Below, piece after piece: positions 10,200-21,079 of a stretch of 64,000 nucleotides of DNA. The stretch comes from Paraphoma chrysanthemicola (taxonomy: Eukaryota; Ascomycota; Dothideomycetes; Pleosporales; Phaeosphaeriaceae): positions 124,001 through 188,000 of the forward strand of contig JAGMWG010000030.1 in the NCBI GenBank assembly GCA_020744225.1, written 5' to 3'. The notes under the pieces are model-generated. The model was not told the DNA's origin. It made no database searches and saw nothing but the letters and a program-made list of their open reading frames with translations. Both the position numbers and the translations under genes were made by a program. Each line of letters starts with the position of its first letter. Positions within the stretch are counted from its first letter, which is position 1.

Positions 10200-12535
10200 A
10201 GCACTAGCCACTACGCTGTAAGGATAGTTGAACATAGTCTACGCAACCATTTCTGGGTATGTCAGCGATGACAGAACTTCCAGACAGTCATAACGCACGA
10301 CATCCCTTCTGGCATGAGCAGAGTTTCGGAGCCTCACGATTGAGAATCAATATCTTTGGCAGCAAGGATGATGAGCAAACGCACAGTCTTGAAACATGCA
10401 TTGGTACCACTCAGGTCCTAGATTCCTATTACACCAAAAGTATCTAATGCTCAACCTAGCGCGCCCTGTCTCTCATGCGAGAGTTTTCGCGGTCCGGATC
10501 TCATTCCCGAAAATCCCGCAAGCAAGTCAGTACAGGCATCTGCAAAGCCGTCTAGAACTTGATGAAACTGACACTTCTGGCGTTAGTTGTTAATATATGG
10601 TCGCGCACTCGCGCGGGCGTTGCTTCGTGCACAGCGACGACATCGGCGTGCTGCCAAGCGGACGAGTAGCAGTATTTCGGAACGCCAGCGAAAGCTAGCG
10701 CTCCGAAGACAACCACGACAGGGTGACGACCGCAACCGATCAAAGACTCGATGCCGCAGCAGCGCGAATTGCAAAATGTGGTACCTAAGGAAACATCTTA
10801 CCCAGACATCATGCGCACCGAAGACCGTACGGTATGCCGAGCCAGACAGGGCGACACCAAGTCAGAGTGGCAACGCCGCTTGCCTTCGCGCTGATGAGTC
10901 CGCTGTGCGTACAGGTGGCCGAATGATCTTCTCATGGTTCGTAAGTGCCTTCACGGCAGGTTTTGCAGCTTGGTTATACGCAATCAACTCCACGGTATGA
11001 GGATGCCTATGGAGCACTCTATGTGACACTTTTTTCATGTTAAGACCTACAGTAGTTAAATCGTTGAGCAAGTAGCAAGGCCGGCTTTGTGATGCTGTAG
11101 CATAAGGATTGCGTGCGCCATATCTCAGTAGTAAGCTGTGACGGAGTTCTCAGCCATCGAAATTTTGCATATCTAACTTAATGTTATAAACCAAACCCTA
11201 AGAGAAGACGACGTGTTCATTCGTCACTCAACTCAAATTCCCACAATTCTTCATGTAACTCAAGTGCAAGTTAGTGAAACAGACGCCTATTTTCACACCA
11301 GGTCGACTGACGGTCATGGCAAGCGCGATGACTTGTGATGTGATATTTCGACATTCGAGATGCCCGACCAACCTTGATGACTGTAGCCAAACTGCCGAAA
11401 CGTTGATTGCTGTTAAACTGCTGAAGCTCGACCGTGACAAGCCCACACACAGCAATCTCCTGAAGACCCGTCCAGTTGTTGGTAGGAAAGTAAGGTATTA
11501 TTGCTTACCAGTCACTTCACGGCCAGGATCAATGAGATCAGTGTGGTTTCAACGATATACTTCTTCGCATATCTGCTCAGTTTAATTTTACCGTACGAGC
11601 TATACCGTATCAAATTCGCACTCGTCTCATGGAGCGCACATCGTGAGGACACATTGCGGGCTCTGAAAAGTGTTTGGTGGTATGGACATCTGTGTCACGT
11701 TCTTACAGTATGTCACCAACACATAAGAGCTTGTCATAGCCGACGACATCGCACTGCTGCGCGTCGCCCCGAGTCAGCCGCACCAGCAATGTCAGCCATA
11801 CTGACTATTATATAAGTTAGTATAGGAGTAGTATATCGACTTGCGATCAGTGCGATGGTCAGTCCTCGGTCATCGGTCATCACGGGTAAAATAGGCGCAC
11901 ATGAAAGATATAGCCTTGGCGGCAATTTCAGACATCATATGCTCAAGTAAACAGTTCGACAGTCAAGTTGCGACAGCACGGCCTTGTGTTTTCACGTTTC
12001 ATCTATTCCAAGTGTATTTCGCTCCTACTCTCTATTGAACCGTCTGAGGATTAGCGATGTGCTGCATGGTCGTCTACGTACGGAGGAGGGAGAATTCAGA
12101 CCGAGACAGCAGACCATCGATCTTGGAGTGGCTCCGATCAAAGTTCCTGAGGACTGATTGGGGCGCAACGACTTACCCGCACCTCCAATCAGACAAGCCC
12201 GGCTTCTTTCACCCACGAGACTCCCCTATTACCCATTGTCACACTTGTGGATCGGCGCGAAATAGCTGCGGCCAGGAAGGAAACGAGTCTTCGGGTGTGT
12301 TGAACGGTTGAGAAACACGATGGGCGTTGTGAAGAAAAGAATGTGGGATGGATGGCGCACTCGTACCGCTACGTGGCAGGACTGAACAGAAGATTCGAGA
12401 CTGCGTGATATGTACATCCGATGGACGGAGTGCATGAGTCAGGTAGCACCAATTGGGCAACAATGCATACTCGAATAGCGAGGCAAGTCTCCGTAATGAG
12501 GTCAAATAAAATCCATGGGATGATCCCATCTCAAT
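10200..12535. other. Gene-poor 2.3-kb stretch
   Basis: No domain-bearing frame on either strand. A GC-richer patch at 10590-10790 has coding-like codons in two overlapping plus frames and may be a decayed gene fragment; I cannot name it. Confidence 0.3.
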
Positions 12536-13170
12536 TGTGGTCTGCCGTTGCATGCTCTTATCGCTATCGTCCACAAACTCGTTGGCCATGATCCTGTATT
12601 CGCTTGCACTCTCACTGGCACTGGGGTTGGACGGATGGTTCGAGGCAGCAGAAGAGCATCATCGCCCAGCACAGCAGACGAGGAAGACGGTACGAATGCG
12701 TAGGGGCGATGGATCTATGGACGCGTCAATATCATCCGACATCGCGAATACGACGTGGGAGGACTGGTGGAAGATAGGAAAGTCCCCACGAGGAACTTGA
12801 GGTTGGAAGCGCGACGGCTATCGAACGTTCACGACTCGGTGCTGCGGATCGGATCTCGAGGGCTGAGGGGCTCATATTGAGAGTCAGCAAGGTTGTGTCG
12901 ATACGGAGAGCAGCGCACCTCAATGATAGAAAGCGCCAACGCGACTGCACAGGCGGATGATCAAAGCGCGGTTGCGGTGCCCGTTGTGTTGATCATGGCA
13001 ATGTTGCTGCTGGATCTGGGCGAAGGAATGTGGACGCGCCAGACGCGCAGTGAGGCTATTGCAACTCCTGCTGAAAGTCAACTTTAGCCGCCGCTAAGGA
13101 AAGGCGGGAAGTCGTAGCCGCTGCAGCAATGGCCCGAGAAGCATTGGTGACATTGGAGATCGGTTCTTGA
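12536..13170 (+). pseudogene. Possible decayed coding region
   Basis: GC-rich stretch where plausible protein segments appear successively in different plus frames: one ending EDWWKIGKSPRG near 12800, another with SATAIERSRLGAADR near 12810-12960, and a third with ERREVVAAAAMAREAL near 13090-13160, separated by stops. No splice sites join them convincingly, which suggests a frameshifted gene remnant. Family unknown. Confidence 0.25.
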
Positions 13171-14500
13171 TGGTACGGAGAGGCGCGTCACGTGGCGCTT
13201 GGCACAACGGCGCAAATCTGCGTCAAGGAAACATCGCTAATTAACAGCGTTGCTCCACAATATGAAACATCGCCCACACTCACCGAGGGCAATCTCGCCC
13301 CAATTTAAGTGTCCTCATGCTTCGCGACCCCTCGCTGAAAGCTATCGACAACCACCTCGGTCGGCGCGACAAGCTCGAAGGATACAGACTTAATGTTGAT
13401 GCGGCTGCGACCACCCCGCTGCTCTCGATGAGCACATCTCAGCTGTTCTCTAGGCTCCCCACGAACTCGCTACAGCTCTCCTAATGCGACGCAGCTGGCA
13501 CAACGCTGCAGAAATGCCGCGCTGCAGTTAGATGGCGTTGGCATCGTGCAGACTGCGCCGTTCTCGGGCTTCATCTGCGGCATACAAGAGGTCGCTGTTT
13601 GTTGTCGAGACCCGCCGTGTCTCCATAACGCGATATGGAATACAGCAAGCTTGGATACAGCAGAGCGGTGAGCAATCTCATTTCGGTATTTCTGTTGTCC
13701 CAGTCGATGCGCGACTAGCCCCGGCATGGGTTCTCGCTCGCACGCTTCACACGGTGCATCAGAGTCGAGCAACGGCTCCTATCGCAGGCGACATGGGCAG
13801 CAACGACAATGGGCATCACGCCAGTACAAATTATATGTCCAGCTCAGTCTTCGACGCCTTTGACACTACGACGACGAATACACCTCTCGAGCGATCACAA
13901 TCGCATAGCCCAGCGTACATACAGTGCCAGATACTGTACTACAAGCAATAGCAGGATACATCTGGCTAGTGTAACTTAATCGCTTTGGATAGTGCCACGT
14001 TGCGGGACACCTGATTTCGAAATGCCCTGCGTGCAGTGTCTGCATGCTCGTATGTGGCATGGTGACTTCGCGTCGTTCAGCGTCTTAATCTGCATACTGG
14101 GGCTGTATGTCTAGGCGCAGAGGTTTGGCGATATTGTCTACTTGTACTACAGTTGCAACCTGTTTGGTGTGGAGGCAATTCGCAACCAGCTCCATTTGTC
14201 CCTTTGCTGCTCGTCTGAGCGAGCTTGACTAATGCTACTTAGAGCCGGTGATGATATACCGACTATCCTCATGGGCAGCCGTGTTACGCAAGTGCTAGCG
14301 CGTGCAGAGCCCAGACTTATACACATATTCTCGCGTGTCTTACATGTGGTGGTGTTGAAGCGTATCTAGAGTTCCGACACGGTGCGCCCCACAGAGTCCC
14401 TCGCGTTTGCTTGATGACCGTGCTGACATCTCCACGATGACCTGGACATTTGGCATAACTGGCCTCCGCTCCGACCTGATCACTTACGGACAGCGGAGCT
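13171..14500. other. Intergenic stretch, little seen
   Basis: A short plus frame at 13793-13951 starts MGSNDNGHH and has protein-like composition but stops after about 50 codons; it may be the 5' remnant of a gene. Nothing else is supported. Confidence 0.3.
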
Positions 14501-14803
14501 ATGTGTCTTACCATACTTCCGGCTGAAATTCGCAACGAGATCTACAGCATTGTGCTCTGCACGGCCCGCCCTCTAGTTGTTTGGGTAGATCCAGCCGGCG
14601 TTTCGCGCATCTGCATTCGACGCTCTCGTGCACAAGCAAGGCTGGTATATCATTTCTCATTGCATAGTTGTGGCAGTACCATAGAATTCAACCAGCTCAA
14701 GTATGTGAGTCGCATGCTATACAAAGAGACTCGTGGTTTGGAACGCCGTTACAATGAGATCCCTGCCGCCGCTTCTTCACGATCTCGGCAGCGAACACTT
14801 TGA
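14501..14803 (+). pseudogene. Truncated F-box-like (2EXR-type) gene copy
   Basis: The first 86 or so residues (LPAEIRNEIYSIVL ... FNQLKYVSRMLYKETRGLE) match the N-terminal layout of the intact gene 0.9 kb downstream (LPRELRDYIYELVL ... FNQIQYVNRAFYRETFGLE). The copy then diverges after RYNEI and stops. It therefore appears to be a tandem paralogue broken after the leading F-box-like domain. It could still be expressed as a 100-residue protein. Confidence 0.5.
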
Positions 14804-15441
14804 TGACAGTATCTGAGACCAGCGCCATGCCTGAGTAATGTTTGGCTCTGTGTCCGCCTGCCCAGCTTGTGGTTCTTTCGAGGTTGAGGCACCGTGAAGA
14901 CCAGTCCTTACTGCGTAATAGATACTATCACCTATAGCCTCCATCATACTCCTCGCCTTCTCAGAACACAACTCAGCTGAACCCATCAAGGGAAGGAAGA
15001 GGATGGGGACGATTCCATACATACTTCATCTGAGAAGCTAGCGCTTTACTGCTGTGCAGAGCAATAGAGTGGCATGGAGAACCACTCGAGGATCCCGTGG
15101 CCCATGCGTACGCACAGGCCATACCGGTAGACATAAGCAGCAGGTGGCTGACAAGACGGGCATTGCGGGTTGCATCCGGCTATGCAGCCCATGATAACTT
15201 AATCATCTCACGTGTTGAACTGGATTAGGACAGACATCATGACGTTAGTTATTTTGTCACGGATGTTTTGCATCGAAAGTTTATGATTTGATCTTCGATA
15301 ATTGTTGTCAGCAGGGTGTCAGCATGCCCGGAGCACGGCACCATTCCTAAACAGAAACACGCATTTTTCTTCTTTCACGAAATGATATGTAACCTACGTT
15401 TGAGAGCAGATCCAACTTCTAGACTATGCCAAACCCTTGTC

Positions 15442-16278
15442 ATGGCTGTCCTTCATCCTGCCCTGCCGAGAGAACTGCGGGATTACATTTATGAACTCGT
15501 ACTCACATTTCCGACAGGCCTCAACTTTAGTACAGGAGATGATGGCATCAGTCGCATCTGCGACAGATCAGGCGGCGATTCGTTACAAGATGCTCTTGCG
15601 ACTGGAAAGAATTTCGGTCGGTTGAGTTCCATTCGTAGCGCAGTTGGCACAATACTTTCGCTGGTTCAACGCGGACGGCAGATGAAGAGCTTCAACCAGA
15701 TCCAGTATGTCAATCGGGCTTTCTACAGAGAAACCTTTGGGCTTGAGTTCAGGTACAACAGCATAGTGTTTGAAGACGGTCGACGCATCGGCGCAGCGCA
15801 ACGATGTCAGATATTTGTGAACAAAGTGGAAGGCAGAGCCTTTGCAAACGAGCTGAGGCTTTGTATCGTGGGCTCCCATCTCTCTTTGCGACGAGAGTTC
15901 AAGGATCAGGCCTTGACGCTGCTCGAATTCTGCGCGCGGCATCCGACGGCAACCGTTCGTTGGCACGACCCGCATTGGTCCTCGAGAGATCCCAAGTTCA
16001 TCCTGTTAGGCCTCGCCTATACTACCGCTTTGCGTGGAGATCGAGATGTGCTGCGAAAGCTAATGCACGACACCAGTCCGTTGCTCAAATTCGATATGTC
16101 TGATGTCTGTCCGGCTCTGCCCAAAATGATACCTTGGAACTACCGAATTCTTCCCGCGGAAAGGCAACCAAGTAGAGCTTCTCTCATAGAGTCTTGTGAA
16201 AAGTGTGCAGTACTCGTTGGCACCGACATCAGTCAATGGGTTCAATTGGCCGAGCAATGGTTCAAAGAGGGGGTATAA
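15442..16278 (+). CDS. F-box-like (2EXR-type) domain protein
   Basis: The start chosen at 15442 (MAVLHPALPRELRDYIYELVL) places the F-box-like helix, LPxELRxxIYxLVL, at the extreme N-terminus as in this large ascomycete family; upstream in-frame codons look non-coding. The protein has 278 residues, with the family hallmark FNQIQYVNRAFYRETFGLEFRYN in the middle and a variable C-terminal half. Members are often lineage-expanded and uncharacterised; by analogy with F-box proteins they may recruit substrates or partners, but this is unproven. The truncated relative lies just upstream on the same strand. Confidence 0.7.
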   Translation: MAVLHPALPRELRDYIYELVLTFPTGLNFSTGDDGISRICDRSGGDSLQDALATGKNFGRLSSIRSAVGTILSLVQRGRQMKSFNQIQYVNRAFYRETFGLEFRYNSIVFEDGRRIGAAQRCQIFVNKVEGRAFANELRLCIVGSHLSLRREFKDQALTLLEFCARHPTATVRWHDPHWSSRDPKFILLGLAYTTALRGDRDVLRKLMHDTSPLLKFDMSDVCPALPKMIPWNYRILPAERQPSRASLIESCEKCAVLVGTDISQWVQLAEQWFKEGV

Positions 16279-16499
16279 TTCGTACCTATATACAGAGGGG
16301 AGTACTGTGAGCACATTTGTAAAGAACAGGCACATATCTCTGGGTGGCTGGTCTGAGCAACGTGGAGCGGGCAAGAGCGCCTGAAAGCTATTTGCATATG
16401 CGAAGTCTGTCGATTAAAGTATGCGAATGTAGCCTGTAAGATGAGAAGAGTGTATAATTCGGCTTTTGTATTGAGAGTGTCTAACGCGAAGGTAACTAA

Positions 16500-16973
16500 C
16501 TACCAACACTCTCCGGACACCAGAATGCTCTTTATTTGTGCAGTAGAGAGATGGAAGTCTCCATTGCTCCAATGGCTCCGCTCCTTTGTGTCTCTATCTA
16601 AGAACATGTGCACATCATTGTACCGGACTCGCACGCTACACACATCGGCTTGCTGCAAGTGCTGAGATTTCTCGTTTCGTTCGGACTCGCGGTGTCTCCG
16701 CCCCGCTTTCGATTGGATCGGGTTGTCGATCATTTTTTGAATCTCTTCGGTCGTGTACACTGTACCGGCCTTATCTGCATCTGGACTGGCTACTGAGCTG
16801 CTCCAGAGGCCCAACGCGCAGGCCGAGGGCATGCGTTCAATGCATGCGTGCACTGTGCTCGCCTTGTCTGATTCCTCTGGAAAGAACGCCTCTATCATCG
16901 TGATCGAACAGTCCCATATTGGAGACGTGATGGGGTGCTCTCTCATGGGCGTACACGGTGATTCGGTTGCCAT
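16500..16973 (-). CDS. Hypothetical protein
   Basis: Single minus-strand frame of 157 codons starting MATESPCTPMREH. Composition is protein-like, with a charged central part (TTEEIQKMIDNP, then HRESERNEKSQ) and a C-terminal segment FLDRDTKERSHW. There is no signal peptide, membrane helix or domain that I recognise. A second small minus frame with basic character (16991-17215) lies 17 bp upstream and could be an unrelated gene or an upstream exon. Confidence 0.45.
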   Translation of the reverse strand: MATESPCTPMREHPITSPIWDCSITMIEAFFPEESDKASTVHACIERMPSACALGLWSSSVASPDADKAGTVYTTEEIQKMIDNPIQSKAGRRHRESERNEKSQHLQQADVCSVRVRYNDVHMFLDRDTKERSHWSNGDFHLSTAQIKSILVSGECW

Positions 16974-17215
16974 GTCTTCGTCACAAGCGGTTAAACGGCA
17001 TTGGAAGGCTGCGTCTTGTCCTTGACTATGCCTTGAGATCTCTTGATTTTACGGATGCGGTCTGACCGTCGAACGTCAAGCGGAGATGTTGTCACTGAAA
17101 TATGCCTCGTGGTTTTGCGTGACAGTCCTGAGCTGTCACCAACGTCAGCACATTGACGGGACGGGACCTTGACTGACTCACCAAAACTTTCTGCGAGCCC
17201 GAGCCAGCTACTCAA

Positions 17216-18005
17216 CGTCAGTTATTGAAGCATATGAAGAAGCAAGTACAGTGAATTACCGCTTGAGGACACTTGCGCTCGAGCCATGTCACATGGTAGG
17301 ATACGACGTCTTCGTTGTTCCAAACTACCGTTGCATACTCGCGGCACGCGGACTCGTCTTTGAAGATGTTTGTAATAATCAGTTTGGCCTCCCAGGTTCG
17401 GTACTGCGAACGCCTGATAATCTTTGCCCAGTCGCACTTGGGAAGCCGACCACGCATTTACGTGCTTCGGGACTTCTTAAGAGGCTCGTGATCCTCTGAA
17501 GTCTCCAAAATGTTAGTTTATTGCGTGTCTCGTGGCAACTGAAACGATTTTGTGATACTGCAGCGCTATATCTGAAATATTCGCGCACGCATCTCGTCAC
17601 CTGTCATCTGGTATTTCCAGCAACTCCCTTGCTGCACGTTGCTTCCAAAACTCGGTTTGTCGCAACCGCATCCGGCCATTGACCAGAAGTCATCCAAGTC
17701 CTAAAATGACTTGCTGTATACTCTATCAGATCTGCAATGACCAGACTGATTGGACTCACCTTGTGATCGTAGTGTCAATGGTAAAGCAACACGGCTGTGA
17801 CTGCGTTTTGCCACTTCGTAACTGAAGAAAGCCTGTCATCTTTGCAAAAGCCCCCACTAGTGTGGCAAGAGACCCCGTCAGCTATACGGGCTGTACGAGC
17901 AACGTGGTATTTTGATATAGGCTGAGGACTGTCATTAACGTCGGAGTGTGCCCCCTCGTCTGATCCTGATCTCTCGTGTTCTATTGCAACATACTCCAGC
18001 ACCAA
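17216..18005. other. Intergenic stretch, nothing seen
   Basis: Short frames only. The 3' part must hold the promoter of the cupredoxin-domain gene that starts at 18006; no motif stands out. Confidence 0.35.
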
Positions 18006-19098
18006 ATGTCCAAAACAGGCAAGACGAGCGGATGCGCTGCTGCCATATTGATGGTTGCTACCGTGACTTTGCTGAACGCACCAATACTTGCCTCCAGCAC
18101 GATACAAGCCAGCGCAAGCACGGCGATAGCGGCAACCACAGCTCCGCCACCATCCCTCTCAGACAACTCAGCAATACCATCGTCAACTAAAAGCGTAAGT
18201 ATACCGCCCAAGGTTCATCTGGTACAAGTAGGCGCTGGTGGCTTCCAATTTGAACCAGCTCAACTGAACAATGTGTCTGTGGGAGATGTGGTCACGTTTG
18301 AGTTCTACCCACCAGATCACTCGGTCGCTCGAGCAGAGTACGGGAAGGCTTGCATGCCGTACGAATACACCGGCAAAGACAAGACAGGCTTCTGGTCAGG
18401 CACGCAATGGGTCGACACAGTACGCGATGTATGCTATCACACCGCCGTATGTGTCGTGCCGTGCTGATATATTGGCAGATCACGCATTGGAATCTGACTA
18501 TCAACAGCACGGAGCCAATATTTTACTATTGCGCTGCTCCGGACTCGTGCAGAGAACAGAGGATGGTCGGCGCAATAAATCCCAACGGCACCCAAACGCT
18601 GGATGCACAGATTCGCGCTGCCCGCAGTGCAGATATCAGGATAGCTCCCGGCGATCCTGTGCCAAAGGAGATCGAGTCTTCTGTGTCGTACGAGACTCCT
18701 GCTTTAGCGACCTCGTCGCCATCACATGTGTCCGCTGAGCGCCATCCGTCAAAGCTTCCTGGTGGGGCCATCGCGGGTATTGTCATTGGCGGTATCGTCT
18801 GCCTCGTTGTCTGCGCGGGCGTGCTTGTCTGGGTGTCGCGTAGCAAAGCCGCGACGGCTAGTAAACAACCGGGCGAGCATGTAGCGACGCCAGACAAGGT
18901 TCCAGCATCGAAAGGTACATCGTACCAGCAGATGGTATCGCCTATGAGCCCGTACTCTCCTCAAACATTCGGCGATCCAACGATTGCCTGGTCAGTGCTT
19001 TCGGCTAAAAAGACTGCACGCTACGGTCGCTAACGACGCACAGCTCGGTCATCTCAGAGCTTCCCGTCTCTCCACCAGTTCATGAAATGAAATGGTAA
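18006..19098 (+). CDS. Cupredoxin-domain single-pass membrane protein
   Basis: Three exons fit well: 18006-18419, 18479-18990 and 19044-19098 (introns 59 and 53 nt, GT...AG), giving 326 residues. In order: a signal peptide, a Ser/Thr/Ala-rich linker, and a cupredoxin-like domain (VGDVVTFEFYPPDHSVARA ... C ... PIFYYCAAPDSC) spanning the first intron, with the His and Cys expected of a blue-copper site. Next come a linker, one transmembrane helix (GIVIGGIVCLVVCAGVLVW) and a cytosolic tail ending VHEMKW. The spliced tail reads better than the unspliced frame, which would stop at 19033. This is the common fungal 'extracellular serine-rich, plastocyanin-like' family; the role is probably at the cell wall or surface, with copper binding not demonstrated. 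Confidence 0.8.
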
Positions 19099-19600
19099 GT
19101 TTCGTGGAGTAAGTTGAGTTAGGAAAGCCTTAAAAAAATGTAACGTTAGCCTGTGCTGTGCATAGCAACATGTATTGGTAGCACACCGGAGCCCGGCCAA
19201 ACAGTATCACTTTGGACTTTATCAAGGCTTTCAGATAACTTGCACGATATAAAATGCCCATTGCAAGACACTTTCTCTGTACCAGTGACCAACACTCCCA
19301 GCATATAGAATAGTAACTAAAGTAAGAAATGTAAATTGATTGAGTGGACATTGTATTCGAGCGCCAAGAATCCAGTTAGATAGACCAATTACTAGCAAGA
19401 CCCACTTCTTTTTTTGAACGCGTGTATAAACTCGGTGAGCCCAGCAGTGCCGATTCTCGTGCCGTCTCAGATGTTGTGAAAATGAGCCACGGTGCAATGA
19501 CGTCACTAAACGCAGTCGAGATTCCTGAGGTGTCATTTGACGCTACGAATGCCAGAGTGAATCGGCAAGCGCCTGGAGGGAACCGCTGATGCGCTGAGGA
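19099..19600. other. Intergenic stretch, nothing seen
   Basis: AT-rich 3' flanks of two convergent genes; no feature recognised. Confidence 0.4.
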
Positions 19601-20743
19601 TCAGGATGCCCAAGTGTGTCGCCGGAATGTGTCTGCACACTGGAACGGATTTGGCATCTGGAGTCGGTCGGCGATACTGGCAAAGGTATCGGCTTTCCAT
19701 TGCGATCGCAGCCAAGCGTACCGCCGGTCATCGTGATCGAACCATAGCGTCTCTGGGGAACAAGGTGCGCGCGAGCGTAGGTACCGGAAGGAGTCTTTGT
19801 GATGCAGACGCACATCGATAGATCCGTCCCGGACGCTTGCTGAGTCCCACATACCTATATTCAAGAGTAATTCGCTGGCAGCTGGCTCGAGGCTAAATGT
19901 TTCGGAGCGGCCAAAGCATTTCGGTGACATGACTGGGCATATCCAGATTGGCCAGCTATTGTACTCAGCTGTCAGCAACGTCACAATCTCTTCGGCAGAA
20001 GACCTCGAAACAGCAAAGTCAAGGAACTTTGCTGCGCCTTTCGCCGCTGTGTCGAGCGCATGCTTTGATGCCGGCCAGGAAAACCTTTTGTTCCGTACTT
20101 GCTGCACGCTGCGCCGCTGATCGTGTCGGAAAAGATATTGATCTACGGGGTAAAGCTCAACGACCAGCTCACTACTACCTCGGTGACGTCGGCAGATGGA
20201 CCGCACATGCTCCGTAAAGTCTTTACCTGTGGCCAACGCTTGCGAGAGCTTTCTATGGGCGTTCAGAACCCGACGGCCTGTTACTATCATACCTTTACAT
20301 CGGTCCAAGAGGATGCCTTCTACAAAATCTATGGAGGATTCTAGCTCTGCCGACTGGGAAGCTGCCACGACGATCCTTTTAACCATCTCTGAGATAGAGG
20401 ATACAGGCGTGTAGGTCACTTCTACATATGGGCCAGCTTTGACCAGCGCGATCTCTAGCATCGTTGTAATTCCCAGACTATGGAATGCTCCTGCACTTCT
20501 TTGGAGGAGCTCACCACGGTCCGGATCGTTGATACTAGAGGACACGAAGTGCCCATTACCGAGAACTACACCGGCCGTCATCACTGTGCAGTCGAAAGTG
20601 CCGTAGCGGCTGGATGAGGACGCGTTAGTCGTTGCAGCAAATGCATCTGCAACGGTCGTGGACTTCGACTCGGCGACAACGGTAGGAGTGAGATGCAGTG
20701 GCTGCACTGCCTTGACCAGCGTCTCCATGGTTACGTTCGCTTC
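19601..20743 (-). pseudogene. Delta24-sterol-reductase-like FAD oxidoreductase, 3' fragment (split by transposon)
   Basis: C-terminal 380 residues of a DHCR24-like FAD-linked oxidoreductase, a family that reduces C24 double bonds of sterols or acts on related substrates. Recognisable segments are YGTFDCTVMTAGVVLGNG, LGITTMLEIALVKAGPYVEVTYTPV, and FVEGILLDRCKGMIVTGR. The frame enters from the transposon at 20745. Its first own codons (EANVTMETLV) follow on exactly from the last codons of the fragment on the other side of the element (TALV at 33507-33496). Keeping one TA, the two parts form one 508-residue frame, 384 + 1143 nt. As it stands the 5' third is 12.75 kb away, so the gene is inactivated unless the element excises. 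Confidence 0.85.
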
Positions 20744-21079
20744 TACAGCCGCTAGCGAATGCAGCTTCACCCCTGCACGCAGCTGCACCACCATTCTCGC
20801 TAGCATGCGGCCAGGGATTCATCGCCCCACACGCTGCGTCCGGCAACGCGCCTCGCTTACGCAGATCTCGCTAATACACCAAATAGACAGCTTTAGCCAT
20901 CCCTTCGGTAGTCGCTTGTAACCGTACGAGGCTCACTACCAACTATCTCATTTAGTGCAGGTATAGGTAGATATGTAACGTTAGACGAGTATATCTCTAC
21001 TTTATATATAGTTACTGGAATACTCCAGCTGGTTACGATGCGGGAGTAGAAAAGCTTACACATAGTAACAAAAGTGTGC

